A stretch of 27,639 nucleotides of DNA from Lachnospiraceae bacterium UBA3732 (GTDB taxonomy: Bacteria > Bacillota > Clostridia > Lachnospirales > Lachnospiraceae). The translations under genes and the position numbers were made by a program. The notes under the pieces were generated by a model, which saw only the letters and a list, made by a program, of their open reading frames with translations, was not told the origin of the DNA and searched no databases. The stretch lies in NCBI GenBank assembly GCA_002372545.1, contig DFHD01000054.1:1056-28694 (forward strand), written 5' to 3'. Shown in pieces: positions 7,885 through 16,522 of the stretch (position 1 is the stretch's first letter; every line of letters begins with the position of its first letter).

Positions 7885-10800
7885 CTATTCGTCACTATTC
7901 AAGGTTATATCCGCCCCTTTTGTCCCGGCACCCGAAATGTCTGCCGGAACAGATGCAATCGCCGGAGAAGCTGCTGCCGGGGAAGCCGCTGCTGCCGGGG
8001 AAACTGCTAATGCAGCCTCCCCTGCCGGACTGCCCATCGGGAGCTCCTCATCCCTGTCCGCATCGATATCGTAGTCCCGCATATCCTTCTCTCTGTTGAA
8101 GGCGTCATAGAGGCAGGGCACCATAACCAGGGTCAGGATGGTTCCGTAGATCATACCACCCACAACGACCATGGCCATGGGGCGGCCCATCTCCGTACCC
8201 TGTCCATAGCCCATAGCCATTGTGGACATGGAGATCACCGTGGTCAGCGCTGTCATGAGCACCGGTCTGAGACGCGTTTTGGACGCCTCGACAATGGCCT
8301 CCTTTTTGCTCATGCCGGTCCGCCGAAGCTGGTTGATGGTATCCACCAGCACGATACCGTTATTGACGATGATACCGGACAGCATAACAAAACCGATCAT
8401 GGAGATTACGCTGATGGGATTGCCCGTCAGGTAAAGACCCAGAAGACCTCCGGTAAAGGCCAGCGGGATGGTAAACATAATGATAAATGGTGAAAGAAGG
8501 CTCTGGAACTGTGCCACCATAATAAGGTAGATCAGGATAACGGCCAGAAGGAGCATTTCGCCCAGCTGGAACATTGCCTCATTGATGGTCTCATCCTCAC
8601 CCTCCATCTTAACGGAATAGCCCTCGGGCACATCCAGCCCGGAAAGGGCGTCCCGCACATCATTGGAAACCAGACCGATGTTATGGTCGTCATCGATCAT
8701 GCCTGTCACGTTGATATACCGCGACTGGCTGTCCCGAAGGATCCGGGAAAGCGCCTCGGTCTCCCGGAAGGTCGCGATCTGAGAAAGCGGGATATCCTTT
8801 GTTTCCTGGGTCATCTGATCCGTATAGGAGAAAGTCAGCTTTTCCAGTTCATCAATGGTTACCGCCGCCTGCTTATCCGTCCGCACAAAAACATCATAAT
8901 CCTTTACATCGGTGGAAACCGTTGTGGAGGAGCGGCTGCTGGCCAGCTCCGTATAAACCAGCTGGAATACCTGCGCCGTAGTCATCTTGTACTTTGCCGC
9001 CTTGGCTCTGTCCACGGAAATGATAAACTCCTTGGACATATCATCCAGACCGGCATCCACCTTCTCGATTCCCTCTGTTTTTTCCAGGATCGCCGCGGTC
9101 TCCGCCGCAAGCCTTTGCATGGTTTCCATATCGCGTCCCTTGATCCTGATCGAAATACCGCTGCCGCCCATGGCAGACATATCCATCATATTGGTCTGCA
9201 CGGATACTGTGCAGTCCAGATCGGAAGAAAACTCTTCGATCTTCTCCTGCATCTTCTTATTGGAGGTCTTGGCGTTCTCCTTCATCAGGACGTACATGGT
9301 AACGGTATTGGGGTCGCCTGCACTCATCATGGAAAGCCCCGTGCCGCTGCTGGTCATGGCACCGATCGTCTCCACATCCGAAATGGTCATCAGCCGTTCC
9401 ATCAGCGTATCGGAATACTCAGTCATTTCCGCATAGGTGGTATCCGAATCCTCATAGGGCGTCAGAGAAACAGAAATCTGCGTGCCGTTCATTTCCGGCA
9501 TGAACTCCGTACCTCTGGACATCGCCAGGAAAACGGAAAGGACGAGCATGCCGATCAGACCAAGGAATACCAGCGGCTTCCACTTCAGGAGCCTGCCCAG
9601 AAACTTTCCGTAACGCTCCAGGAAACGGTCGAAGCTCTTATGCTCCTTCGGCTTGCTCTTTCTCAGCATACCCTGGGCCATGGCCGGCACAAGTGTCAGG
9701 GCAACGATCAGACTGGCAACCAGCGTATAGCCGATGGTAAGACCCATATCCACAAAGAGCTGCCGGGTGATTCCTTCGGTAAACACGATGGGGGCGAATA
9801 CGCAGACTGTGGTCAGTGTTGAGGAGGTAATGGCGCCCGCCATCTGACCGGCACCGTAAACGCAGGCCTGCTTTACGCTCTTCCCCTCGCCCCGGAGACG
9901 GAAGATATTTTCAATAACGACGATGGAGTTATCCACCAGCATACCTATGCCCAGAGTCAGACCGGACATGGAGATAATATTCAGCGAAATATCCGAGAAG
10001 TACATGAGCACCACGGCAAAGACCACGGAAAGCGGGATTGCGCAGGCAATGATCAGCGTCGGCCGGAGATCTCTGAGGAAGATCACCAGCACGATGATGG
10101 CCAGGAGCGCACCGATCAGCATGTTCTTTACAATGGATTCCACAATAATATCAATATAAACGCCCTGGTCCATGAGGACGGCGAACTGAACCGGCTCCTC
10201 CTCGGTCTTCTTCAGACTCTTGAACCGTTTCTGGATCGCATCTGTCACATCACCGGTGGAGTAGCCGGTCTGCTTCTGGAAGGTGAGGATGATGCCGTTT
10301 TCCCCGTTGACCTTGGCGTAAACCTCCGCGGAATTATCGACAACCTCAACGGTCGCGATATCCGAAAGGCGGATGGGCTCGATCCCATCCATGCCGAGAT
10401 CCAGCAGAACAAGCTCCTGCAGCTCCTCGGGGCTGGCAATGGCGTCGCCGATCTTCACCAGATACTGGCCTTCCTCCCCCAGCGCGTTTCCGGCAGGCAT
10501 ATTAAAGTTCTGCGCCACCAGAAGCTGCTCCAGCGTGGAAACGGAAAGCACCTTCCGAAGGTCTGCCGCATCCTTGGCTGCCGTCTTCTGCTCTTCTATT
10601 GTCTTTTCGGCCTGTTCAATACCGGACATGCCGATGGTTACCTGGGTTTCGGACTCCGCCAGCTTAAGAGAGCCCATGATCTCGCTGCGGTTCAGAGTCG
10701 TCATGGCCTCGTCGATCGTCACCTTACCGCTCTCGATCTGGCTTTTCGCTTCCTGCAGAGTAGCAAGGCCAACCTCGCTCTGTGCCTTCATCCCTGCCAG

Positions 10801-11910
10801 TGTTTCAATGGCAGTGGGAATATCCTCATAGCCGCTTACGCTTACGCCATAGGCGGAAAGAATAGCCGCCTGTCCGGAAACCTGCTGATTTACGGCGTCC
10901 AGCTGTGCCTGAAGACCAGCCAGCTGGGTTTTTGCCTCCTCCACGGTCATGCCTGTGGATTCCGCAAACTGCTCTTCGTTCATCACGCCCTGGTCAACGA
11001 GACCGAGAACGGATTCCAGAGATGCTATGCCTTCACTGATCTTCTGTGCGCCGTCATAGGCCTGCTGAAGGACGTCAATGGCGCCCGTCAGCCCGTTAAT
11101 GGTGGATTCCAGCACCGGAATCTGAGCTTCGATATCCGAAGCGGAGGTATAGAGCTGAATCTTCTGGGTATCCAGCTGGGTTTTGGCGGAGCTGACCTCA
11201 TTGGCCAGACTGCTCTTTCCGCTTTCCAGCGCGCTCTTTCCGCTTTCCAACTCCTCTTTTGCCCGGGCCACCTCATTTTCTGCATCCCGGAAGCCTTTAT
11301 CAATGGTATCCTGTATCTTTTTATTCAGCTTATCGACCTTATCGGAATCGATGGTAACCTGAATCGTCTCCTCGATGCCGCCGTTAGCGGTAACGGAGGC
11401 TACGCCCTCCACACTTTCCAGCTGTGGAACGATCTCATTATCCACATAGAGCGCCAGCTCTGTATTCGTCATGCCCTCCACGCCGACGGAGGCGATCATG
11501 ATGGGGATCATATTCGGATCGAGCTGCATGATGATCGGCGCGCCAACATTTTCGTCCATCATGGCTTTAGCCTGATCCAGAGACTGCTGGATCTCGATCA
11601 CAACGGAATCCATATTGGAGCTTTCCGCATATTCCAGAATGATCATGGAATAGCTGTTATAGGACATGGAGGAAATATTCTCCAGATTGGATGTGGTGGC
11701 CAGCGCCGCCTCAAATTTGGAGGTTACCTCCGCCTCCACAGTTTCCGGACTGGCGCCCATATCTGTGGTGATGACAAGTACGTAGGGCAGGCTCATCTTG
11801 GGCAGAAGGTCTGTTGTCATTTTCATCAGACTGACAACGCCCAGCACAATGACCAGAACAACCCCCACAAGTACGGTATACGGTCTTTTAACGCTGAATT
11901 TGGATAGCAA
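7885..11910 (-). CDS. RND-family efflux permease with coiled-coil insertion
   Basis: This is a proton-driven RND transporter of the HAE1/AcrB fold, 1341 residues long. TM1 is at about 12-30, with the typical Firmicutes opening KFSVKRPYTVLVGVVL. A Gln/Glu/Ala-rich coiled-coil insertion occupies about residues 195-455 between porter subdomains. The first TM block is at about 594-750 and contains LGIGMLVDNSIVVIENIFR, where AcrB has a VDD relay and this protein has VDN. The second TM block contains VNNGIVLVDTINQLRRTG. The last 55 residues are an acidic then Ala/Pro-rich tail (SPAAAASPAAASPA) encoded partly by an 18-bp direct repeat at 7970-8005. Translation starts at TTG (11910-11908), supported by AAGGAG seven bases upstream. 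No membrane-fusion partner lies nearby. Substrate unknown; antibiotic, lipid or peptide export are all possible. Confidence 0.92.
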   Translation of the reverse strand: MLSKFSVKRPYTVLVGVVLVIVLGVVSLMKMTTDLLPKMSLPYVLVITTDMGASPETVEAEVTSKFEAALATTSNLENISSMSYNSYSMIILEYAESSNMDSVVIEIQQSLDQAKAMMDENVGAPIIMQLDPNMIPIMIASVGVEGMTNTELALYVDNEIVPQLESVEGVASVTANGGIEETIQVTIDSDKVDKLNKKIQDTIDKGFRDAENEVARAKEELESGKSALESGKSSLANEVSSAKTQLDTQKIQLYTSASDIEAQIPVLESTINGLTGAIDVLQQAYDGAQKISEGIASLESVLGLVDQGVMNEEQFAESTGMTVEEAKTQLAGLQAQLDAVNQQVSGQAAILSAYGVSVSGYEDIPTAIETLAGMKAQSEVGLATLQEAKSQIESGKVTIDEAMTTLNRSEIMGSLKLAESETQVTIGMSGIEQAEKTIEEQKTAAKDAADLRKVLSVSTLEQLLVAQNFNMPAGNALGEEGQYLVKIGDAIASPEELQELVLLDLGMDGIEPIRLSDIATVEVVDNSAEVYAKVNGENGIILTFQKQTGYSTGDVTDAIQKRFKSLKKTEEEPVQFAVLMDQGVYIDIIVESIVKNMLIGALLAIIVLVIFLRDLRPTLIIACAIPLSVVFAVVLMYFSDISLNIISMSGLTLGIGMLVDNSIVVIENIFRLRGEGKSVKQACVYGAGQMAGAITSSTLTTVCVFAPIVFTEGITRQLFVDMGLTIGYTLVASLIVALTLVPAMAQGMLRKSKPKEHKSFDRFLERYGKFLGRLLKWKPLVFLGLIGMLVLSVFLAMSRGTEFMPEMNGTQISVSLTPYEDSDTTYAEMTEYSDTLMERLMTISDVETIGAMTSSGTGLSMMSAGDPNTVTMYVLMKENAKTSNKKMQEKIEEFSSDLDCTVSVQTNMMDMSAMGGSGISIRIKGRDMETMQRLAAETAAILEKTEGIEKVDAGLDDMSKEFIISVDRAKAAKYKMTTAQVFQLVYTELASSRSSTTVSTDVKDYDVFVRTDKQAAVTIDELEKLTFSYTDQMTQETKDIPLSQIATFRETEALSRILRDSQSRYINVTGMIDDDHNIGLVSNDVRDALSGLDVPEGYSVKMEGEDETINEAMFQLGEMLLLAVILIYLIMVAQFQSLLSPFIIMFTIPLAFTGGLLGLYLTGNPISVISMIGFVMLSGIIVNNGIVLVDTINQLRRTGMSKKEAIVEASKTRLRPVLMTALTTVISMSTMAMGYGQGTEMGRPMAMVVVGGMIYGTILTLVMVPCLYDAFNREKDMRDYDIDADRDEELPMGSPAGEAALAVSPAAAASPAAASPAIASVPADISGAGTKGADITLNSDE

Positions 11911-11917
11911 TACTTTT

Positions 11918-11923
11918 CTCCTT
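11918..11923 (-). promoter_or_regulatory. Ribosome binding site fixing the TTG start of the RND gene
   Basis: AAGGAG on the minus strand lies seven bases before the TTG at 11910. The next in-frame ATG (residue 29) lies inside TM1/the early porter region and would remove the first membrane helix, so TTG is preferred. Confidence 0.75.
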
Positions 11924-12018
11924 TTTTCGGTCCTCTTCCGGCCGGACGCCCGGCACTCCTTATGCCAACGGATTACGACAAAATCACTTCTCTAATTTAA
12001 AAATAAAAACACTTAGGT

Positions 12019-12059
12019 ATTTTACAGTCTAAACAGGCAGATTGCAAGAAGTTTACAGT
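12019..12059 (-). promoter_or_regulatory. Predicted promoter and paired operator-like motif of the RND gene
   Basis: On the minus strand TTGCAA (12042-12047) and TAAAAT (12019-12024) are 17 bp apart, a moderate sigma-A promoter. The octamer ACTGTAAA (minus strand) occurs twice, at 12021-12028 over the -10 box and at 12052-12059 just upstream of the -35 box. The copies are 31 bp apart, close to three helical turns. This arrangement suits a repressor, but the regulator is unknown. The rest of the 288-bp gap 11911-12198 is AT-rich leader plus the terminator of the upstream gene. Confidence 0.4.
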
Positions 12060-12112
12060 ATTTTAACATATCCTGCATATATCCCGGCCCTGCTGAGCGA
12101 CTGCCGCATCAT

Positions 12113-12178
12113 AAAAAAGAACAGCCCCCGGCAGGACGCTCCACATCACATGGTTTCCCGCCCGCCGGGCTGTTCTTT
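12113..12178 (-). terminator. Rho-independent terminator of the GGDEF-EAL gene
   Basis: On the minus strand AAAGAACAGCCCGGC (12178-12164) pairs with GCCGGGGGCTGTTCTTT (12132-12116, with two extra bases bulged) and is followed by a run of T, ending in TTTTTTAT. It lies about 20 bp past the stop codon at 12199, closing that transcript before the RND promoter. Confidence 0.85.
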
Positions 12179-12198
12179 ATTTCCTTAAATATACCCTT

Positions 12199-14562
12199 TT
12201 ATTCAAAGTTCAGTTCATCCAGCGGAAGCGGCTTGCTGAACAGGAAGCCCTGGGCAAGATTGCAGTGGATATCCCGCAGGAAGGCCAGCTGCTCTTCCGT
12301 TTCCACGCCCTCCACCAGTGTCCTGAGACCCAGCCGCCGGGACATATCGATCACGGAGTGAACGATGATCCCCGCATTGGGGTTTGTCTCGTAGGAATGG
12401 ATAAACTGCATATCCACCTTGATCAGGTCAAAGGAAAGATCCTGCAGGGTGTTCAGAGAGGAATAACCGCTGCCGAAATCATCGAGCCATACCTCAAAGC
12501 CATCCGACCGGAGCTCTCCGATCTTCTTCATCAGCTCCACCTTATCATCCACCAGAGCACTCTCTGTCACTTCGATATGCAGAAAGGATGGCGAAACACC
12601 ATACTTCCGGACAATACTCTTCACCTCTCCCACAATATCCGTTACCATGAAATCGATACGCGAAAGGTTGATGGAAATGGGACATTCTTCTCCGCGCTTC
12701 CTGCGAAGCTCGGAAAGATCCCGGCAGGCCGCCTCCGTCACATAGATATCCAGCTTGTGGATCAGCCTCGACTCCTCCAGCGCGGGAATAAAGTCTGCGG
12801 GAGAAAGCATACCATAATCCGGATCCTGCCACCTGGACAGAGCCTCCAGCTCCACGATCTTTCCGGAATCCACATCCACGATGGGCTGGTAGAACACACG
12901 GATGTATCCCTTCTCCACCGCCTCGTCGATATGGCTGGTGACATACTGCTTCAGCCGGTTCTTCTTCTCCAGTGCATCCGCATACCAGGCCAGGATCTTG
13001 CCGCTTTCGTTCCGGATGCTGTCGCAGGCAAGACGCGCCTTGTCGCAGGCCGCCTCAATATCCGCATCTTTGTCTTCGCAGGGATAAATTCCTGCCTGCA
13101 CGGACATATGCAGCTTCTTAAAGAGCGGGCGGATCATTTCCTCCGCCTTCCGGATCCGATCCTCCGCCTCATCGCCGTAGGTCATGATCACAAAGTGATC
13201 CTCGGCAAACCGGGAAATAAGAGCTCCGTCAAAGGACTCCCGGAGCACATCCGCTACCTTCTGCAGAAGTTCATCTCCCTGCTGGTAACCATACTCTGAA
13301 TTAAAGCCCTTAAAATTACCGATATTATAATAGATGAATACCGAGCTCCTGGTCTCGTCCACCGTATATTTCAACATTTCCCGGGATTTGATCAGGAAAT
13401 ACTGCATATTCGGAAGCCCGGTCAGCGCATCGGCCGTGATCCTGCTGAGATTGTGACCGATTTCCTGCCGGATAATATCCTCACGCTCCGCCCCTCTGTC
13501 ATAAGGGTATCCCACGGTCTGTCCATCGCCGGAGTTCTTTGCCTCCAGAAGGCGCACATCCGCATGGCGGATCATATTGACCGCATCTTCCTTCCCGATA
13601 AACTTACCGAATACATAGCCGCAGCTGATGGAAAGCCGGACTGTATAATCCCCGATCACCGTTTCCTTGAAGGATTCACGGAAGCAGCGGATCCTTTCCA
13701 GGAATTCCGCCTCGGATTCATTGAGGAGGACGACCAGCATCTCATCTCCGTCATACCTGTAGCAGTTATCCTCGCCGAAGATCTCCACCATGGCGGCGGC
13801 AAAATCCTTCAGGATCTTTTCGGAGGCTGCCGCACCGTACATATCCTTATAGAAACGGAAATGGTCAATATCCAGCATGATGACCGCTGTTTGTCTTCCG
13901 CGGACAGTCGGCATGAACACTTCCAGTCCGTACCGGTTCCGAAGGCCGGTCATCTCGTCATGCTCAGCCTTTTTCTGCGACTGGACATAGCTTTCCACCC
14001 CGGCCATTCTGGCTGCCACAACGAAAAGCGTGCAGAGAATGGACGCCACATAAAAGGTATTGATATGCGTCATATCCACAAGGAAGATCTCCCTTTCCTT
14101 TACATGACGGCAGAGCAAGATATACGCCAGATACCAGCCGCTGATATAAATCCCGAGACGCCACGGCTTATCCAGGATAAAAAGCGGAAGCGCCAGGATC
14201 AGCATAAGAAAGGTGATGGTCAGGTTTTCCTTGTCCCATATGGTTCCCATAAAGAGACCGAAGAGCATGACCGGGAACTGGACCACATACATCAGAACTG
14301 TACTGAGCCGCTCCGTTTTCCGGATGAGCACCTTGGCTGCGATCAGCAGCCCGCCAAAGATCAGCGCAAGGGCGATAGTCTGCAAAAAAGAAGTTCTGAG
14401 GGTAAAGATCACCTGTCCCAGCATATTAATGACCGCAACAAAGAGACCCAGCAGCAGATAGGTTTCCAAACCCAGTGCATTCCGATGCAGGACCTCGGCA
14501 CGATATTTATTAAAGTGCTCGGCACGTATGCTTCCCAGGAAGCGTTTCAGACTGTCGATCAT
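12199..14562 (-). CDS. Membrane-bound dual-GGDEF/EAL protein, probable c-di-GMP phosphodiesterase
   Basis: A 787-residue inner-membrane signalling protein. Six hydrophobic segments (about 32-54, 59-80, 88-110, 114-131, 133-150, 162-184) form an N-terminal sensor. GGDEF domain 1 (about 200-350) begins EMTGLRNR and has DGDEM at 271-275 in place of GGDEF. GGDEF domain 2 (about 370-520) begins ALTGLPN and has AEDHF at 453-457, with its metal motif degraded to NIGNFKGFN. The EAL domain (about 535-785) keeps all expected residues: E573 in EALSRW, N632 in INLSR, E664 in EVTES, D694 and D695 in LDDFGSGYSS, K715, E751 in EGVET and Q771. It should therefore hydrolyse c-di-GMP, with the GGDEF units perhaps binding GTP or mediating dimers. 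The ATG at 14562 is the only good start after an in-frame TAA. It has AAAAGGGA immediately before it, an unusually close ribosome site. Confidence 0.93.
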   Translation of the reverse strand: MIDSLKRFLGSIRAEHFNKYRAEVLHRNALGLETYLLLGLFVAVINMLGQVIFTLRTSFLQTIALALIFGGLLIAAKVLIRKTERLSTVLMYVVQFPVMLFGLFMGTIWDKENLTITFLMLILALPLFILDKPWRLGIYISGWYLAYILLCRHVKEREIFLVDMTHINTFYVASILCTLFVVAARMAGVESYVQSQKKAEHDEMTGLRNRYGLEVFMPTVRGRQTAVIMLDIDHFRFYKDMYGAAASEKILKDFAAAMVEIFGEDNCYRYDGDEMLVVLLNESEAEFLERIRCFRESFKETVIGDYTVRLSISCGYVFGKFIGKEDAVNMIRHADVRLLEAKNSGDGQTVGYPYDRGAEREDIIRQEIGHNLSRITADALTGLPNMQYFLIKSREMLKYTVDETRSSVFIYYNIGNFKGFNSEYGYQQGDELLQKVADVLRESFDGALISRFAEDHFVIMTYGDEAEDRIRKAEEMIRPLFKKLHMSVQAGIYPCEDKDADIEAACDKARLACDSIRNESGKILAWYADALEKKNRLKQYVTSHIDEAVEKGYIRVFYQPIVDVDSGKIVELEALSRWQDPDYGMLSPADFIPALEESRLIHKLDIYVTEAACRDLSELRRKRGEECPISINLSRIDFMVTDIVGEVKSIVRKYGVSPSFLHIEVTESALVDDKVELMKKIGELRSDGFEVWLDDFGSGYSSLNTLQDLSFDLIKVDMQFIHSYETNPNAGIIVHSVIDMSRRLGLRTLVEGVETEEQLAFLRDIHCNLAQGFLFSKPLPLDELNFE

Positions 14563-14593
14563 TCCCTTTTCATCCCGTAAAACAAAGCCTTAT

Positions 14594-14628
14594 AACCGGT
14601 TCGGCAGACCGTGCCGCCGGACCGGCTA
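14594..14628 (-). terminator. GC-rich hairpin after pgcA
   Basis: On the minus strand AGCCGGT pairs with ACCGGTT (one G-U), and an inner CGGC/GCCG extends the stem after a mismatch. The 3' side is followed by ATAAGGCTTTGTTTT rather than an immediate T-run, so termination strength is uncertain. A smaller hairpin (TCCGG/CCGGA, 14638-14653) sits right after the pgcA stop. Confidence 0.5.
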
Positions 14629-14663
14629 TGGTTCACATCCGGAAAAAGCCGGACGAATATAAT

Positions 14664-16385
14664 TTACTGACCTGCAAGCATATCCTTGCGAAGAGCCTCC
14701 ACCTTCTGATCGGCATCCTCCATGGATGTCCCCTTTACGCCAAAGTAGAACTTGATCTTCGGCTCTGTTCCCGAAGGTCTTACGCAGCACCATGCATTAT
14801 CCTCAAGCTCATAGTAGAGCACGTTGGACGCCGGAAGCCCGGTGGGTGACGTTTCACCCGAAACGAAATCTGTTCTCTCATCCTTCTGGTAATCCCTGGC
14901 TGCAAGAACCTTGAGACCACCCAGAACCTTCGGGGGCTCTGCGCGGAAGTGATCCATCTTCGCCCGGATTTCTGCCGCACCGTCGATACCCTTCAGTGTC
15001 ATGGTCGCGATGCCTTCCTTGTAGTAGCCGTACTTCTCATACAGGTCGATCATGGCATCCCAAAGCGTCTTGCCCTGCTTCTTGCAGAAGGCAGCCACCT
15101 CGCAGAGCATCATGACAGCCACGATAGCATCCTTATCTCTTGCATAGGTACCGGCCAGACAGCCGTAGCTCTCCTCCATGCCGAATACATAGTTATGGCT
15201 GCCGGTCTCCTCAAATTCCAGGATCTTCTTGCCGATCCACTTGAAACCGGTCAGTACCTCAAAAAGATCAACCTTATAATATGCCGCGATTGCCTTGGCC
15301 AGATCGGTGGAAACGATGGATTCCACAATGGCCGGATTCTCCGGCATGGTTCCGTTCTCTGTCTTCTCCCGCAGGATATACTCTGCGATCAGCATAGCGG
15401 ACATATTGCCGGTGAAGCTCACATACTCGCCGCTCTTTGTGTCCTTGCAGTAAACGCCCAGACGATCGGCATCCGGATCGGTAGCCAGAACAATATCCGC
15501 GTCCACCTCTTTAGCCAGTTTAAGCGCCCTCTCCCATGCTTTTTCATCCTCGGGATTCGGGTAGGAAACCGTGGGGAAATGTCCGTCCGGAACCTTCTGC
15601 TCAGGCTCAACGAATACCTGGGTAAAGCCGAGAGCCGCAAGGGTCCTTCTTACCGGCACGTTGCCTGTGCCGTGGAAGGGGGTATATACGATCTTGATAT
15701 CCTTCGCCATCTCGGGGATGATCTCGGGATGGATGCTCTGTCTGCGAACCTCCTCCAGATAGAGATCGTCAAAATCGGAGCCCAGTACACGGAAAAGATC
15801 CTGTGAGCGCGCGTCATCCTCGTCCATGGTCTTTACCATGGAGAAGTCCGTTACTGCCTTCACACAATCCATAATGCCTGTATCATGCGGCGGCGTAACC
15901 TGCGCGCCGTCCTCCCAGTAAACCTTGTAGCCGTTATACTCACTGGGGTTATGGCTGGCCGTTACCACGATGCCGGCGATGCAGCCCAGCTTCCGTACTG
16001 CATAGGAAAGCTCGGGTGTAGGCCGGAGAGAATCAAAAATATAGGTCCTGATCCCGTTGGCGTTGAGGCAGAGAGCTGCTTCCTTTGTGAACTCGGGAGA
16101 CATGATCCGGGAGTCATGGGCAATGGCCACGCCTCTTTCCGCTCCGCCCTGCTTCAGGATATAATTGGCAAGGCCCTGCGTAGCCTGACGGACGGTGTAT
16201 ACATTCATCCGGTTGGTACCTGCGCCGATCACGCCTCTGAGGCCGGCTGTACCGAATTCCAGCTGCTTGTAAAAACGATCCTCAATCTCGGCTTCATCCC
16301 CGCTGATGGCAAGAAGCTCTTTCCTTGTTTCCTCATCAAAATAGGGGTCCTGGCACCACTTTTCATATATCTCTTTGTAGCTCAT
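14664..16385 (-). CDS. pgcA: Alpha-phosphoglucomutase (phosphohexomutase family)
   Basis: This cytoplasmic enzyme interconverts glucose-1-phosphate and glucose-6-phosphate and links glycogen phosphorylase and UDP-glucose synthesis to glycolysis. The 573-residue protein shows the four family signatures in order: the phosphoserine loop TASHNPSEYNG (S144), the metal loop DPDADRLG (303-308), the sugar-specificity loop GMEESYG and the phosphate-binding loop RPSGTEPKIKF near the C-terminus. The GEESYG-type loop and the length fit PgcA/PGM2-like enzymes rather than GlmM. I set the start at the ATG at 16385 (MSYKEIYEKW) because GGAGG (16393-16397) is seven bases upstream. The frame is open for 18 more codons with no ribosome site. 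It probably has its own weak promoter at the end of the exonuclease gene. Confidence 0.95.
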   Translation of the reverse strand: MSYKEIYEKWCQDPYFDEETRKELLAISGDEAEIEDRFYKQLEFGTAGLRGVIGAGTNRMNVYTVRQATQGLANYILKQGGAERGVAIAHDSRIMSPEFTKEAALCLNANGIRTYIFDSLRPTPELSYAVRKLGCIAGIVVTASHNPSEYNGYKVYWEDGAQVTPPHDTGIMDCVKAVTDFSMVKTMDEDDARSQDLFRVLGSDFDDLYLEEVRRQSIHPEIIPEMAKDIKIVYTPFHGTGNVPVRRTLAALGFTQVFVEPEQKVPDGHFPTVSYPNPEDEKAWERALKLAKEVDADIVLATDPDADRLGVYCKDTKSGEYVSFTGNMSAMLIAEYILREKTENGTMPENPAIVESIVSTDLAKAIAAYYKVDLFEVLTGFKWIGKKILEFEETGSHNYVFGMEESYGCLAGTYARDKDAIVAVMMLCEVAAFCKKQGKTLWDAMIDLYEKYGYYKEGIATMTLKGIDGAAEIRAKMDHFRAEPPKVLGGLKVLAARDYQKDERTDFVSGETSPTGLPASNVLYYELEDNAWCCVRPSGTEPKIKFYFGVKGTSMEDADQKVEALRKDMLAGQ

Positions 16386-16453
16386 TTTTATCCCTCCACC
16401 TTTCTGTCTGCTTCTGTCTTTTCCCGGCTGTTTTATCATGCTTTTTCCGGGGC

Positions 16454-16469
16454 TGCAGATGAATCTGCA
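16454..16469. repeat. Perfect inverted repeat in the pgcA leader
   Basis: TGCAGAT-TC-ATCTGCA (minus strand) is a perfect 7-bp dyad with a 2-bp centre, about 70 bp before the pgcA start and downstream of the predicted promoter. It could be an operator or a small RNA hairpin. No regulator is identifiable. Confidence 0.5.
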
Positions 16470-16489
16470 CTACTCACAAGTTTACACCT

Positions 16490-16518
16490 ATTCTCTTAAA
16501 AAATAAAGTGTTCGTCAA
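16490..16518 (-). promoter_or_regulatory. Possible pgcA promoter
   Basis: On the minus strand TTGACG (16513-16518) and GAGAAT (16490-16495) are 17 bp apart, immediately after the exonuclease stop codon. The -35 matches 5 of 6 consensus bases and the -10 only 4 of 6, so this is a weak call. Confidence 0.35.
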
Positions 16519-16522
16519 GCAA

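Noticed and set aside
8683..9822. Plus-strand open frame (379 codons) opposite the RND gene
   Set aside because: Same shadow pattern, low-complexity His/Arg-rich translation, no homology signature.
16386..16439. N-terminal extension of pgcA by 18 codons
   Set aside because: GGAGG lies directly before the ATG at 16385; the upstream start has none and adds non-conserved residues.
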